This document shows positions 33,076 to 42,332 of a stretch of 64,000 nucleotides of DNA, piece after piece (the first letter of the stretch is position 1; every line of letters starts with the position of its first letter). Location: NCBI RefSeq assembly GCF_012272815.1, contig NZ_JAAWWL010000001.1:1080154-1144153 (forward strand). Direction: 5' to 3'. This stretch comes from Croceivirga thetidis (lineage in GTDB: Bacteria > Bacteroidota > Bacteroidia > Flavobacteriales > Flavobacteriaceae). A program made the translations under genes and the position numbers. The notes beneath the pieces were generated by a model that did not search any database, was not told the origin of the DNA, and worked only from the letters and a program-made list of their open reading frames with translations.

Positions 33076-35622
33076 ATGCAGCAGATAGTAGTTATTGGTA
33101 ATGGAATGGTAGGTTACAAATTCTGTGAGAAGTTGGTTGGCCTAGTGGAGCCGGGAATATTAGACATTAAAGTATTTGGTGAAGAACCGCGCCCAGCTTA
33201 TGATAGGGTTCATTTAAGTGCGTTTTTCGAAAATCAAGACGCCAAGTCTTTAGAATTGGCACCAGCATCTTGGTATGGTGAGAATGGTATTGAACTGATT
33301 ACAGGCCAATACATTTCTGATATTGATAAGAAGACCAAAACTATTAAAACAAAATCAGGTCAGAGGTATTCTTATGACAAATTGGTTTTGGCCACCGGAT
33401 CGGTTCCTTTTGTACCTCCCATTCAAGGTGTAGAAAAGGAAGGGGTTTTTGTGTATCGAACTATTGAAGATTTAGAGGGAATGTTGGCCTATGCCGATAA
33501 GATAAACACAAAAAAATCGAACGGGAAAGCTGCTATTCTTGGAGGAGGTTTACTTGGGCTTGAAGCAGGAAAAGCAGTACTTGATATGGGGCTTGAACCC
33601 CATGTGGTAGAATTTGCCCCGAAACTCATGCCAAGGCAATTGGATGCTCGAAGTAGCAAGGTATTACAATTGACCCTAGAGTCGATGGGGATCAATATTC
33701 ACCTTAGTAAAGCTACCAATCAGATTTTGGGTAATGGCTGCATTACAGGAATGGAATTTGGCGAGGATGATGAACTAGATGTTGACATGTTGATTATTTC
33801 GGCTGGCATTCGTCCGCGAGACGAACTTGCCAAAACCTGCGGCTTAGAGACGGGTACACGTGGGGGGATCATAGTCAATAATAAAATGCAAACTTCAGAC
33901 CCTTCGATTTATGCAATTGGAGAGGTTGCCTTATACAATCAGATGATATATGGCCTAGTGGCTCCGGGCTATGATATGGCCAATGTTGCGGCGAACCAAA
34001 TTGCAGGCAATGTTGATGTGCTCATGGCCGAGGAAATTGACATGTCGACCAAACTAAAATTGATAGGGGTTGACGTTGCTAGTTTTGGAACACCTTTCAT
34101 GCCTGCGGAAAAGGGGCATTCCGTCATTTTTGAGAACAAGACCAAACATTTATACAAACGGATTAATGTAAGCCATGACGGTAAAACCCTGTTGGGAGGA
34201 ATCTTGGTTGGAGATGCTGAAGATTATAACATTCTACATCAAATGTACCTGAATGGCTTGACTGTTCCAGAAGACCCAGCACAATTGATTTTACCTGCTT
34301 CTGAAGGAGCAGGGGCGCTAGGAGATGTTATGGACCTACCCGATACGGCCCAGGTATGTTCTTGTGAAAGTGTGACTAAAGGACAAATTTGTGGGGCCAT
34401 CGAAAGTGGAGCAGCTGCCGATTTAGGTGGTGTGGTCAGTTGCACCAAGGCGGGTACAGGCTGTGGCGGCTGCAAACCTATGGTCAAAAATCTGACCGAA
34501 GCCACCTTGAAGTCGTTGGGTATTGAGGTCAAGGACCAAATTTGTGAACACTTTGAATACAACCGTCAAGAATTGTATGATATTATTCAGGTCAAGGGAT
34601 ACCAAACCTTTGATGAGGTAATTGATAACCATGGCAATGGTTGTGGTTGTGAGATATGCAAACCAGTAGTAGCTTCTTTGATGGCCACAATTCACGCCGA
34701 TACTGCGAATAAGGAATATGCCATTCAAGATTCAAATGACCGTTTCTTGGCCAATATTCAGCGTAATGGTACCTATTCGGTTGTTCCTAGGGTTCCAGGT
34801 GGGGAGATTACACCTGATAAGCTCATAGCTCTTGGAGAAATAGCTAAGAAATACGACCTCTATACCAAAATAACTGGAGGTGTTCGAATCGATTTGTTCG
34901 GAGCCACCCTTAAACAATTGCCGCTCATTTGGAAAGAGTTGATTCACCATGGTTTTGAGAGTGGTCATGCGTATGGCAAATCTTTACGAACGGTTAAAAC
35001 GTGTGTGGGTTCTACCTGGTGTCGCTACGGTATGGACGAAAGTGTAAGCTTTGGTATTGAACTGGAAAATCGATATCGCGGAATTCGAGCTCCGCATAAA
35101 ATCAAAGGTGGGGTTTCCGGTTGTATTCGTGAATGTGCAGAAGCCCGCGGAAAAGACTTTGGGGTTATTGCGGTAGAAGGTGGTTGGAATCTCTACGTTG
35201 GCGGTAATGGGGGGGCTAATCCACGTCATGCCCAATTGCTGGCCGAGCAAATTGACAACGAGACTGTGATTAAATACATCGACCGTTATCTGATGTTCTA
35301 TATGCGAACGGCGAAACCGCTACAGCGCACGGCTGCCTGGTTGGAGTCTTTAGAAGGAGGTCTCAAGTATTTAAAGGAAGTGATAGTTGACGATACAATT
35401 GGAATTGCTGGGGATTTGGAACATGAGATACAGACGCTTGTAAACAAATACGAGTGTGAGTGGACGCAGGCTGTCAACGACCCAGAAATGATGAAGCGCT
35501 TTAACCACTTTGTTAACAGTGAGGAAGAGGATGATAATTTGGTCTTTGTACCAATGCGGGAACAAAAAATGCCAAAGCAGTGGGTAAAAGTGCCATTAAA
35601 ACAAGAAGAAGCAAACGTATGA
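33076..35622 (+). CDS. nirB: nitrite reductase (NAD(P)H) large subunit
   Basis: 848 residues from the ATG at 33076 (an in-frame TTG at 33055 is within the operator region). FAD/NAD domain with VVIGNGMVGYKF and AILGGGLLGLEAG; two BFD-like 2Fe-2S segments (VCSCESVTKG...GCGGCKP and GCGCEICKP, about 443-540); then sulfite/nitrite reductase half domain and the sirohaem/4Fe-4S domain with C-V-G-S-T-W-C and G-C-I-R-E-C ligands (about 642-685). Six-electron reduction of nitrite to ammonium in the cytoplasm. First gene of a six-gene operon. Confidence 0.95.
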   Translation: MQQIVVIGNGMVGYKFCEKLVGLVEPGILDIKVFGEEPRPAYDRVHLSAFFENQDAKSLELAPASWYGENGIELITGQYISDIDKKTKTIKTKSGQRYSYDKLVLATGSVPFVPPIQGVEKEGVFVYRTIEDLEGMLAYADKINTKKSNGKAAILGGGLLGLEAGKAVLDMGLEPHVVEFAPKLMPRQLDARSSKVLQLTLESMGINIHLSKATNQILGNGCITGMEFGEDDELDVDMLIISAGIRPRDELAKTCGLETGTRGGIIVNNKMQTSDPSIYAIGEVALYNQMIYGLVAPGYDMANVAANQIAGNVDVLMAEEIDMSTKLKLIGVDVASFGTPFMPAEKGHSVIFENKTKHLYKRINVSHDGKTLLGGILVGDAEDYNILHQMYLNGLTVPEDPAQLILPASEGAGALGDVMDLPDTAQVCSCESVTKGQICGAIESGAAADLGGVVSCTKAGTGCGGCKPMVKNLTEATLKSLGIEVKDQICEHFEYNRQELYDIIQVKGYQTFDEVIDNHGNGCGCEICKPVVASLMATIHADTANKEYAIQDSNDRFLANIQRNGTYSVVPRVPGGEITPDKLIALGEIAKKYDLYTKITGGVRIDLFGATLKQLPLIWKELIHHGFESGHAYGKSLRTVKTCVGSTWCRYGMDESVSFGIELENRYRGIRAPHKIKGGVSGCIRECAEARGKDFGVIAVEGGWNLYVGGNGGANPRHAQLLAEQIDNETVIKYIDRYLMFYMRTAKPLQRTAAWLESLEGGLKYLKEVIVDDTIGIAGDLEHEIQTLVNKYECEWTQAVNDPEMMKRFNHFVNSEEEDDNLVFVPMREQKMPKQWVKVPLKQEEANV

Positions 35623-36002
35623 TAATGGATTCAATATTGGAGCGATACAAAACTGTTGGACTCGAAGAGGTCGTAGTTTGGTTCAAGGCAGCACCCGTAG
35701 ACGCATTCCCGAAAGATGGAGGTGCCTGTGTAAAATACAAGGATTTACAGATTGCGGTTTTTAATTTTGAGCGATTGAACAAATGGTACGCTTGTCAAAA
35801 CCTGTCCCCTGAAAAGCAAGAAATGGTGTTGAGCAGGGGAATGATCGGAGATCAAAACGGCATACCAAAAGTAGCCTGTCCCTTGCACAAAAAAACCTTT
35901 TCATTGGTAACAGGTGAAAACTTAAACGGAGACCTTCCGGCAATTGCCTTATATCCCGTAAAAATTGAAGATGGTTTTGTGTATCTTGGTTTTTCGGATT
36001 GA
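35619..36002 (+). CDS. nirD: nitrite reductase small subunit (NirD)
   Basis: 127 residues; Rieske-like fold with ACPLHKKTFSLVTGE in the second metal-site position. The first site reads YACQN instead of C-x-H, so a complete Rieske cluster is not possible; NirD proteins are known to keep the fold without the cluster. The start at 35619 overlaps the nirB stop (ATGA), giving translational coupling; ATG at 35625 is an alternative. Upstream in-frame codons lie inside nirB. Confidence 0.9.
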   Translation: MIMDSILERYKTVGLEEVVVWFKAAPVDAFPKDGGACVKYKDLQIAVFNFERLNKWYACQNLSPEKQEMVLSRGMIGDQNGIPKVACPLHKKTFSLVTGENLNGDLPAIALYPVKIEDGFVYLGFSD

Positions 36003-36017
36003 AGAAAAACCCCTGCT

Positions 36018-36605
36018 ATGGAGGCTTCCCAAAAACTGAACAAGGCGTTCGAATTATTTGATGCGGCAAATTCCGAAGACCCAAACGAAGAGGTCTTTGA
36101 AGGGGTGCCATTCCCAAAAGAATTGTTGTATTCGCAACGTATGACTGCGGTGCTCGATGAATTTGAGCCGGATGCTTCGGTAGCACTTCAATTAACTGCC
36201 AGATGCCAACACATTTGCCGTTGGGAAATACCACGAGATTCGTATGAAATGAATCGAGTTGGGTATTTACAATGGCGACAAGAACTCAAGAAATTCCATG
36301 CAGAAAAAGCTGCTCAAATTTTAAAAGAAGTTGATTATGACTCACAATTGATAGATCGGGTACAATTTCTTCTATTAAAAAAGAAATTAAAAAGGGACCA
36401 GGAAACTCAAACATTAGAAGATGTAATATGCTTGGTTTTTTTAAAATACTACTTCGAACCTTTTTTGGTAAAACACGATGATGATAAAATCATTTCCATT
36501 TTAAAAAAGACGTGGAAAAAGATGTCTGAAAAAGGTCAACAAGCAGCACTGCAATTGAATTTCTCTGAAAAGGGAAAAGCCTTGATAGCCAAGGCACTGG
36601 AATAA
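36018..36605 (+). CDS. DUF4202 family protein in the nirBD operon
   Basis: 195 residues, soluble, mostly helical. Recognisable DUF4202 features: a start of LNKAFELFDAANSEDP, ELLYSQRMTAVLDEF, ARCQHICRWEIPRDSYEMNRVGYLQWR and FLKYYFEPF. The conserved His, Cys, Arg and Glu residues suggest a ligand or metal site, but no function is established that I know of. 15 bases after nirD and 9 before the kinase gene, so it is part of the nitrite reductase operon; a role in reductase maturation or nitrogen control is a guess. Confidence 0.8.
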   Translation: MEASQKLNKAFELFDAANSEDPNEEVFEGVPFPKELLYSQRMTAVLDEFEPDASVALQLTARCQHICRWEIPRDSYEMNRVGYLQWRQELKKFHAEKAAQILKEVDYDSQLIDRVQFLLLKKKLKRDQETQTLEDVICLVFLKYYFEPFLVKHDDDKIISILKKTWKKMSEKGQQAALQLNFSEKGKALIAKALE

Positions 36606-36614
36606 CCAATAGAA

Positions 36615-38486
36615 ATGGCAAACCAAGAGCGCTCATACGAAAACGGGATACACCGGAGTTTGGATACGGAAACCTTTCAGCGTGTTCGAAAATGGTACAT
36701 TCTGGCACTTGCCGCAATTGCCATAACGGTAATTGTTGCCCAAATTTTGATTCAACAGCATTTAGATTCGCAATTATATGATTCAAGGGTTATAAATGTA
36801 GCAGGTAGGCAAAGGGCATATAGCCAGAAATTGGTAAAAGAATCTTTACAACTTGGGGCGATTAAAGACTTTGCTCAACAGCACAAAATCATCAAGGAAT
36901 TAAAACAGACACTTTATGTTTGGAAGGTCTCACATGAGGGATTGCAGGAAGGGAATGATAGTATTGGATTACCAAAAGAGGAAAACAAAAAAATCTTAAC
37001 CCTTTTTCAAGATGTATCGCCCCATCATGCTGCTATGGTTGCCTCGGGGGAGGAAATAGTGGAATCTTTTGAAACAAAAGGAGACTCCTTACCGGTAAAT
37101 ATAGCGCCGCAATTGCAGAATATTCTCAAGAATGAGAAGCCTTTTCTTCAAAAGATGGACGCCATTGTGAATGCTTATGATGCTATCAGTAAACAACAGT
37201 TGCAGCAATTGAAGTTCAAAGAATATTTACTCTTAGGAGTTTCCTTACTGATTTTACTGTTGGAATTACTGTTCATATTTCGCCCAATGTCCATACAGAT
37301 TCGAGAGACCATCTCTGATCTTATTCAGGGCAAGCTTAAATCCGAAGAGGATAATAGACAAATCAAAAAAATATTCAAGGAAAAAGAAGAATCATTACGC
37401 GAGCTGCAAGAATTGAATTTTGCAATAGACAATGCTGCACTATTTGCTGATATTTCTATGGACGGCTCTCCATCTTTTATCAGTAAAAAGTTCCTTAACT
37501 TATTAGGTGAATCTAAGAAACCTACTAAAACCCATCTTTCGGAGATATTAACTCAAGATGAAGGTCAACAGCAGTATCTCAGGGAAATTCTTTCCTCTAA
37601 AAACAAAAACATCCGCACTGAAGAAATAGAGATAACAACAAAATTGCAGGAACGCATTTGGTTGGAAATGTCCATAATTCCTATTTACCAATCCCGTGAA
37701 AAACAGAGTATCCTTATTTTATGTTCTGATATTACTGAGCGGAAGAAAACCCAAGGCCAGGTAGAGCAACTTACCAAACAGAACTATGAAGAACGCATGA
37801 AGCAAAAGCAGCTGCAGGCAAGTCAGGTAGTTGCAGGTCAGGAAGAAGAACGAAAGCGTATTGCCAAAGATATTCATGACGGTATTGGGCAAATGCTTAC
37901 AGCATTGAAGTTCAATATTGAATCCATAAATCCAAAACAGAAAGAAAAAACAGTAGAGAAAATCGCCTATTTGAAAGAATTGACCTCAGAGTTGATTAAA
38001 GGGGTGCGAACAGCAACCTTTAACCTTACTCCACCTGAACTGGGGGACCACGGAATATTTCCTGCTTTACAGAAAATGACCCAGGAGTTGAGCAAGCTCA
38101 CTGGTAGGAAGATTTTATTTGAAAATATGGCCAAAGAGCCCATTCGTTTTGACCCACTGGCTGAAACCAATATCTACCGTGTTACGCAAGAAGCGGTGAA
38201 CAATGCTATTAAGTATGCTGAGGCCAACTATATTTTAGTAACCCTAAATTTGAACGAGGATTTGTTGAGTGTCGTCATCGATGATGACGGTAAGGGTTTT
38301 GATACTGCAATATTGGACAAGCCACCCAAGAACAATAGCGAAGGTGGCATGGGAGTGTTTTTTATGAAAGAACGAATAGGATATATTAATGGCAGATTGT
38401 TTTTTAACTCAACAGTTGGAGAAGGAACTCGTGTTACGATTAATTATAAACTGAATCAAGAAAAAGAAATGGTGCATGGAGCGTAA
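36615..38486 (+). CDS. NarX-like sensor histidine kinase with PilJ-type sensor domain
   Basis: 623 residues. Helix (27-47), an extracytoplasmic PilJ/NarX-like domain with RVINVAGRQRAYSQKLVKE (about 58-76, the P-box-like region that binds nitrate in NarX), second helix (about 203-223), coiled segment, PAS-like domain (about 265-380), HisKA_3 with phospho-acceptor H421 (AKDIHDGIGQ), and HATPase_c (NAIKYAEAN; VVIDDDGKGFD; GGMGVFFMKERI). HisKA_3 kinases pair with NarL-type regulators, and the only one here is at 25580. It lies in the nirBD operon and overlaps the next gene by 11 bases. Confidence 0.9.
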   Translation: MANQERSYENGIHRSLDTETFQRVRKWYILALAAIAITVIVAQILIQQHLDSQLYDSRVINVAGRQRAYSQKLVKESLQLGAIKDFAQQHKIIKELKQTLYVWKVSHEGLQEGNDSIGLPKEENKKILTLFQDVSPHHAAMVASGEEIVESFETKGDSLPVNIAPQLQNILKNEKPFLQKMDAIVNAYDAISKQQLQQLKFKEYLLLGVSLLILLLELLFIFRPMSIQIRETISDLIQGKLKSEEDNRQIKKIFKEKEESLRELQELNFAIDNAALFADISMDGSPSFISKKFLNLLGESKKPTKTHLSEILTQDEGQQQYLREILSSKNKNIRTEEIEITTKLQERIWLEMSIIPIYQSREKQSILILCSDITERKKTQGQVEQLTKQNYEERMKQKQLQASQVVAGQEEERKRIAKDIHDGIGQMLTALKFNIESINPKQKEKTVEKIAYLKELTSELIKGVRTATFNLTPPELGDHGIFPALQKMTQELSKLTGRKILFENMAKEPIRFDPLAETNIYRVTQEAVNNAIKYAEANYILVTLNLNEDLLSVVIDDDGKGFDTAILDKPPKNNSEGGMGVFFMKERIGYINGRLFFNSTVGEGTRVTINYKLNQEKEMVHGA

Positions 38487-39054
38487 TGAACTATATCCTG
38501 TGTTTCTAAAGGTCGATAATCTCAAAGTTTTGATTGTAGGAGGAGGCAATGTAGCTGAAGAAAAGTTGACTTTTTTACTCAAGTCCAGTCCCAATGCCAA
38601 AGTAGAAATGATTTCACCGATGTACCGTGATGAAACCGTTAAGCTAGCTAGAAAGCACAACGTTAAGATGTGCAAGGGCAAGTACAAAAAGCGCTTTTTA
38701 AAAAAGAAACATATTGTTGTGGCAACTACCGATAGCCCAAAGGTTAATGAAAAGGTCTATACCGATTGTCGTAAACGTTCTATTTTAGTAAATGTGGCCG
38801 ATAACCCACCTTTCTGTGATTTTTACATGGGTGGAATAGTCACAAAAGGAAATGTGAAAGTGGCCATATCAACCAATGGAAAATCACCTACCACTGCGAA
38901 GCGATTACGTCAATTTTTTGAAGATGTGATTCCTGAAAACATTGACGACTTGGTCAAGAATTTAAATAAATATCGAAAGACCATTAAAGGGGATTTCGAG
39001 GAAAAAGTGGAAACCTTAAACGAGTTTACCAAGGGTTTGGTCAATAAAAAGTAA
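38476..39054 (+). CDS. precorrin-2 dehydrogenase / sirohydrochlorin ferrochelatase (Met8/CysG-N type)
   Basis: 192 residues; NAD-dependent oxidation of precorrin-2 and probably iron insertion to give sirohaem. Features: YPVFLKVDNLKVLIVGGGNVAEEKL (Rossmann motif), VVATTDSPKVNEKVY, NVADNPPFCDFYMGG, and VKVAISTNGKSPTTAKRLR. Together with cobA at 32184 it supplies sirohaem to NirB. Starts inside the end of the kinase gene (11-base overlap). Confidence 0.92.
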   Translation: MERNELYPVFLKVDNLKVLIVGGGNVAEEKLTFLLKSSPNAKVEMISPMYRDETVKLARKHNVKMCKGKYKKRFLKKKHIVVATTDSPKVNEKVYTDCRKRSILVNVADNPPFCDFYMGGIVTKGNVKVAISTNGKSPTTAKRLRQFFEDVIPENIDDLVKNLNKYRKTIKGDFEEKVETLNEFTKGLVNKK

Positions 39055-39058
39055 TGCT

Positions 39059-39427
39059 ATGAAAATTCGAATCAAAGGAAATTCAGTCCGGTTTCGCTTG
39101 ACTAAGACAGAAGTAGAGACCTTTAGTAAAACAGGAAGTATTGCTGAGATTACTCATTTTCAATCAAAAGCGTTGACATACGCCCTGGTTTCCAAGTCAG
39201 GCATTACTGAGCTCGAAGCTGATTTCGTTGATAATTCCATCACGATCTACTTTCCAAAATCTGAACAAAAAGGTTGGGCAGCAAGTAACCAGGTGGGATT
39301 CAGTAATTCTGTGGATTGGAATGATTCGAGCACACTTTCACTTTTGGTGGAAAAAGACTTTACCTGTTTGGATAATACTGTAGAAGACCAGTCAGACAAC
39401 TATCCGAACCCTAAATTATCGCAATAA
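39059..39427 (+). CDS. conserved small protein at the end of the nirBD operon (DUF7009-like)
   Basis: 122 residues, soluble, no signal peptide. It opens MKIRIKGNSVRFRLTKTEVE and has alternating strands with a Gly-Trp-Ala-Ala segment near 78. I recall similar proteins in Bacteroidetes under DUF7009, but no function. 4 bases after met8, so co-transcribed with the nitrite reductase genes; the last 20 residues are polar and probably disordered. Confidence 0.6.
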   Translation: MKIRIKGNSVRFRLTKTEVETFSKTGSIAEITHFQSKALTYALVSKSGITELEADFVDNSITIYFPKSEQKGWAASNQVGFSNSVDWNDSSTLSLLVEKDFTCLDNTVEDQSDNYPNPKLSQ

Positions 39428-39442
39428 TATTTTGAACAGTTA

Positions 39443-39619
39443 TTAGCGCCCGGCCAAATCGTTATCCATTTCCGGAAGGTTCTCAGCGATGGTCTGGGTT
39501 ATTTTTTCAGACACTTCATCCGAATAGGTGTCATAGAGCGCATAAGAAATAATACCAAGACTTAGTAGTAAAGCTATAAGCACCATTCGCAATTCCGATG
39601 TATCCTTTTTTATACCCAT
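39443..39619 (-). CDS. 58-residue single-helix membrane protein
   Basis: Short ORF below usual length cut-offs. Charged N-terminus (MGIKKDTSELR), one membrane helix (about 12-28, MVLIALLLSLGIISYAL), and an acidic amphipathic C-terminal half with SEKITQTIAENLPEMDNDL. The clean topology and sensible amino-acid use, in an otherwise empty 267-base gap, support a real gene. A short inverted repeat TGTTAA/TTAACA (39631-39649) lies just upstream. It follows the TauE/SafE gene by 75 bases on the same strand. Function unknown. Confidence 0.6.
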   Translation of the reverse strand: MGIKKDTSELRMVLIALLLSLGIISYALYDTYSDEVSEKITQTIAENLPEMDNDLAGR

Positions 39620-39694
39620 GATCTTGAACTTGTTAAGGGTAAGTTAACAAAAAGAGTTGATTTTAACAAATAGTTAGGATTTTGAAGCGATGAA

Positions 39695-40435
39695 CTACCG
39701 AAAAAGAATGGCCACCGCCCCCACAGCAGTAACGATTAGAATAAATCGCCGATACTGTTTCTCGTTTATGATTTTAACTAAATAGACACCAAGCATAATT
39801 CCAAAAAATATTGCCGGAAGTAATTTTAGATCAATAAGTAATGATTCTTTGGTTATGGTCTTCCAGATAAAAATGTGAAATGGTAATTTAAAAGCATTGG
39901 TTATCATAAACAACCACGCGGCTGTACCAACGAATTCATTTTTAGGTAATCGCATGGCCAAAAAGAATATGTTGGTGAAGGCCCCTGCCAGATTTCCTAT
40001 CATTGTACAAATGCCTGCTAAAATTCCTACACCCCCTGCAAATGACCAATGTTTTGGCACTGACTTTGACTTTCGTCTATCCCAATAAATTAAAATGGCA
40101 AGGCTTATGAAAATGACAATAACCATGCCTATTTTAAATTGTTTCTCTGGAAGGTCTTGGCCTATAAATGTGCCAATTAGAATTCCTAAAATCATCCATG
40201 GTAGAAATTTTAAAATGTAATCCCAACGGGCATGCCGGTTGTAATAGATAACTGCGAAAAGATCTCCAACCAGTAGCAACGGCATCAAAATACCTGTCGA
40301 TTGTCGTGCCCCAAACGCCAATGCCAATAAAGTAACGTTGAAAATGGAAAGCCCTTTTAGACCGGATTTAGAAACCCCTAAAAGAAAAATAGCTGTGTAT
40401 GCCAGAACCCAACTAAATAGAGTGATGTTGTCCAT
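39695..40435 (-). CDS. TauE/SafE-family membrane permease
   Basis: 246 residues with about eight membrane helices. Typical of the family: LLGVSKSGLKGLSIFNVTLLAL in the first helices and the repeat in the second half (GTFIGQDLPEKQFKIGM; AGICTMIGNLAGAFTNIFFLAMRLPKNEFVGTAAW). Members move sulfite, sulfonates or other organic anions; the substrate is not evident. Divergent from the sodium symporter gene, so a link with it is possible but unproven. Confidence 0.82.
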   Translation of the reverse strand: MDNITLFSWVLAYTAIFLLGVSKSGLKGLSIFNVTLLALAFGARQSTGILMPLLLVGDLFAVIYYNRHARWDYILKFLPWMILGILIGTFIGQDLPEKQFKIGMVIVIFISLAILIYWDRRKSKSVPKHWSFAGGVGILAGICTMIGNLAGAFTNIFFLAMRLPKNEFVGTAAWLFMITNAFKLPFHIFIWKTITKESLLIDLKLLPAIFFGIMLGVYLVKIINEKQYRRFILIVTAVGAVAILFR

Positions 40436-40465
40436 GCCCCAAAACTAATCATCTGTCGAACCATT

Positions 40466-40497
40466 TTGACAAAAGTTCTAAGCAATTGGTATCTTTA
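40466..40497 (+). promoter_or_regulatory. promoter of the sodium symporter gene
   Basis: TTG at 40466-40468 and TATCTTTA at 40490-40497 with 21 bases between them; one mismatch to the flavobacterial TTG-N19-21-TAnnTTTG pattern. The start codon chosen is 22 bases downstream. Confidence 0.5.
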
Positions 40498-40518
40498 GTT
40501 CGCAACCAAAACCAAATT

Positions 40519-42330
40519 ATGGATATCCAAACCCTCGATTACGTTATCATCTTTTTGTTTTTTGCCATTGTCTTGGGCATCGGTATTTATGTTTCAAAAA
40601 AATCGGGAAAAAGTTCTTCTGAATATTTTTTATCAGGCCGTACTATGCCATGGTGGCTTTTAGGCCTCTCGATGGTCGCGACCACTTTTTCAACCGATAC
40701 GCCCAATTTGGTAACCGACTTGGTACGTTCAAATGGGGTCTCGGCAAATTGGGGCTGGTGGTGCTTTTTGTTAACGGGAATGCTTACCGTATTTGTTTAC
40801 GCCAAGTTGTGGAGGAAATCAAATGTAAAAACCGACCTAGAGTTTTATGAACTTCGCTATGGGGGTAAACCGGCCAGTTTTTTAAGAAAGTTCCGAGCCG
40901 TTTATTTAGGGGTGCTTTTCAATGTAATCACTATGTCAGCTGTAACTCTGGCTGCTATTAAAATTGGTGGCGTAATGCTGGGTCTTGAACCATGGGTTAC
41001 TGTTGTTGCGGCTGGATTGATTACGGTTGTGTTTAGTGCACTTGGTGGATTTAAGGGGGTGGTTTACAGTGATTTTTTGCTATTCTTTGTTGCTATGGCA
41101 GGCGCCATTGGTGCAGCCTTTTATTTGGTCAACCTTCCTGAAGTTGGAGGTATTGAAGCCATAATGCAAAATGATAATGTAAAGGATAAATTGAGCATCC
41201 TACCTGATTTTAGTGACAAAAAAGCCTTGATTACCATGCTTATTATTCCTTTGGCAGTGCAATGGTGGAGTTCATGGTACCCTGGGGGTGAACCGGGCGG
41301 TGGAGGTTATATAGCTCAACGAATGTTGGCTGCTAAAAATGAAAATCATGCAATAGGAGCAACCTTCTTTTTCAACATCATGCATTATGCCCTTCGTCCA
41401 TGGCCGTGGATTTTGGTTGCCCTAGCATCATTAGTAATATATCCTGATGTGGCCAGTATTTCAGAGGCATTTCCAAACGTACCTGCGGATAAATTGGGGC
41501 ATGATTTGGCCTATTCTGCCATGTTAACCAAATTACCAAGTGGTTTGTTGGGTATAGTTTTGGCTTCTTTGGTGGCAGCTTATATGAGTACGATTTCAAC
41601 ACAATTGAACTGGGGTTCATCGTACATGGTTTTTGATTTTTACAAGCAACAAATCAATCCAAATGCAACCGAAAAGCAAATGGTTGCTGTGGGGCGTTTA
41701 TCCACAGTGGTTTTAATGGTCCTGAGTGCTTTTTTAGCCTTGGCAATGCAGAATGCCATGGGTATTTTCAACCTACTGTTATCTTTTGGTGCTGGTACGG
41801 GATTGATATTTATCCTACGTTGGTTTTGGTGGCGTATCAATGCTTGGAGTGAAATAACTGCGATGTTTTCTTCGGGAATTTTGGCAATTCTATTGGAAAC
41901 GACTTCGCTAAGATCATTTCTTTTTGCTTCGGAAACAGGGCTCTTTCCTGATTGGTCGGAGCTACCATTTATTATGGTTGTGACTTCCATTATTTGGTTG
42001 ACGGCCACTTTCATGACCCAACCCGAATCCAAAGAGGTGCTACAAGATTTTTACCGACGCATTCAACCTGGAGGCCCTGGATGGAAAAAGGTGGTTGACG
42101 AAGCAAAAGCTGATAATAATGATGTAAGTCAAGGAGAAGGAAAATGGAGTGTTCCTTCAGGTCTTACCGCAATGCTTTTGGGTGTAGTGCTCATTTACAC
42201 GATTATGTTTGCAACCGGACATTGGATATACGGCAAAACCACTAGTGCTTTAATCCTGACAGGTGTTGCTTTGGTTTCAGGGATTTTATTGGTTAGAGTT
42301 TGGAATAGAATGAAAGACAATATTTTATAA
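40519..42330 (+). CDS. sodium:solute symporter family protein
   Basis: 603 residues from the ATG at 40519; the frame opens earlier (40486) but those codons fall across the promoter and encode no family sequence. About 14 helices in the SSS/SLC5 pattern: LGIGIYVSKKSGKSSSEYFLSGRTMPWWLLGLSMVA region at the N-terminus, TFSTDTPN, and ALGGFKGVVYSD. Substrate unknown; pairing with the NagX-like gene 2 bases later suggests an amino sugar or sugar. Confidence 0.85.
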   Translation: MDIQTLDYVIIFLFFAIVLGIGIYVSKKSGKSSSEYFLSGRTMPWWLLGLSMVATTFSTDTPNLVTDLVRSNGVSANWGWWCFLLTGMLTVFVYAKLWRKSNVKTDLEFYELRYGGKPASFLRKFRAVYLGVLFNVITMSAVTLAAIKIGGVMLGLEPWVTVVAAGLITVVFSALGGFKGVVYSDFLLFFVAMAGAIGAAFYLVNLPEVGGIEAIMQNDNVKDKLSILPDFSDKKALITMLIIPLAVQWWSSWYPGGEPGGGGYIAQRMLAAKNENHAIGATFFFNIMHYALRPWPWILVALASLVIYPDVASISEAFPNVPADKLGHDLAYSAMLTKLPSGLLGIVLASLVAAYMSTISTQLNWGSSYMVFDFYKQQINPNATEKQMVAVGRLSTVVLMVLSAFLALAMQNAMGIFNLLLSFGAGTGLIFILRWFWWRINAWSEITAMFSSGILAILLETTSLRSFLFASETGLFPDWSELPFIMVVTSIIWLTATFMTQPESKEVLQDFYRRIQPGGPGWKKVVDEAKADNNDVSQGEGKWSVPSGLTAMLLGVVLIYTIMFATGHWIYGKTTSALILTGVALVSGILLVRVWNRMKDNIL

Positions 42331-42332
42331 TC

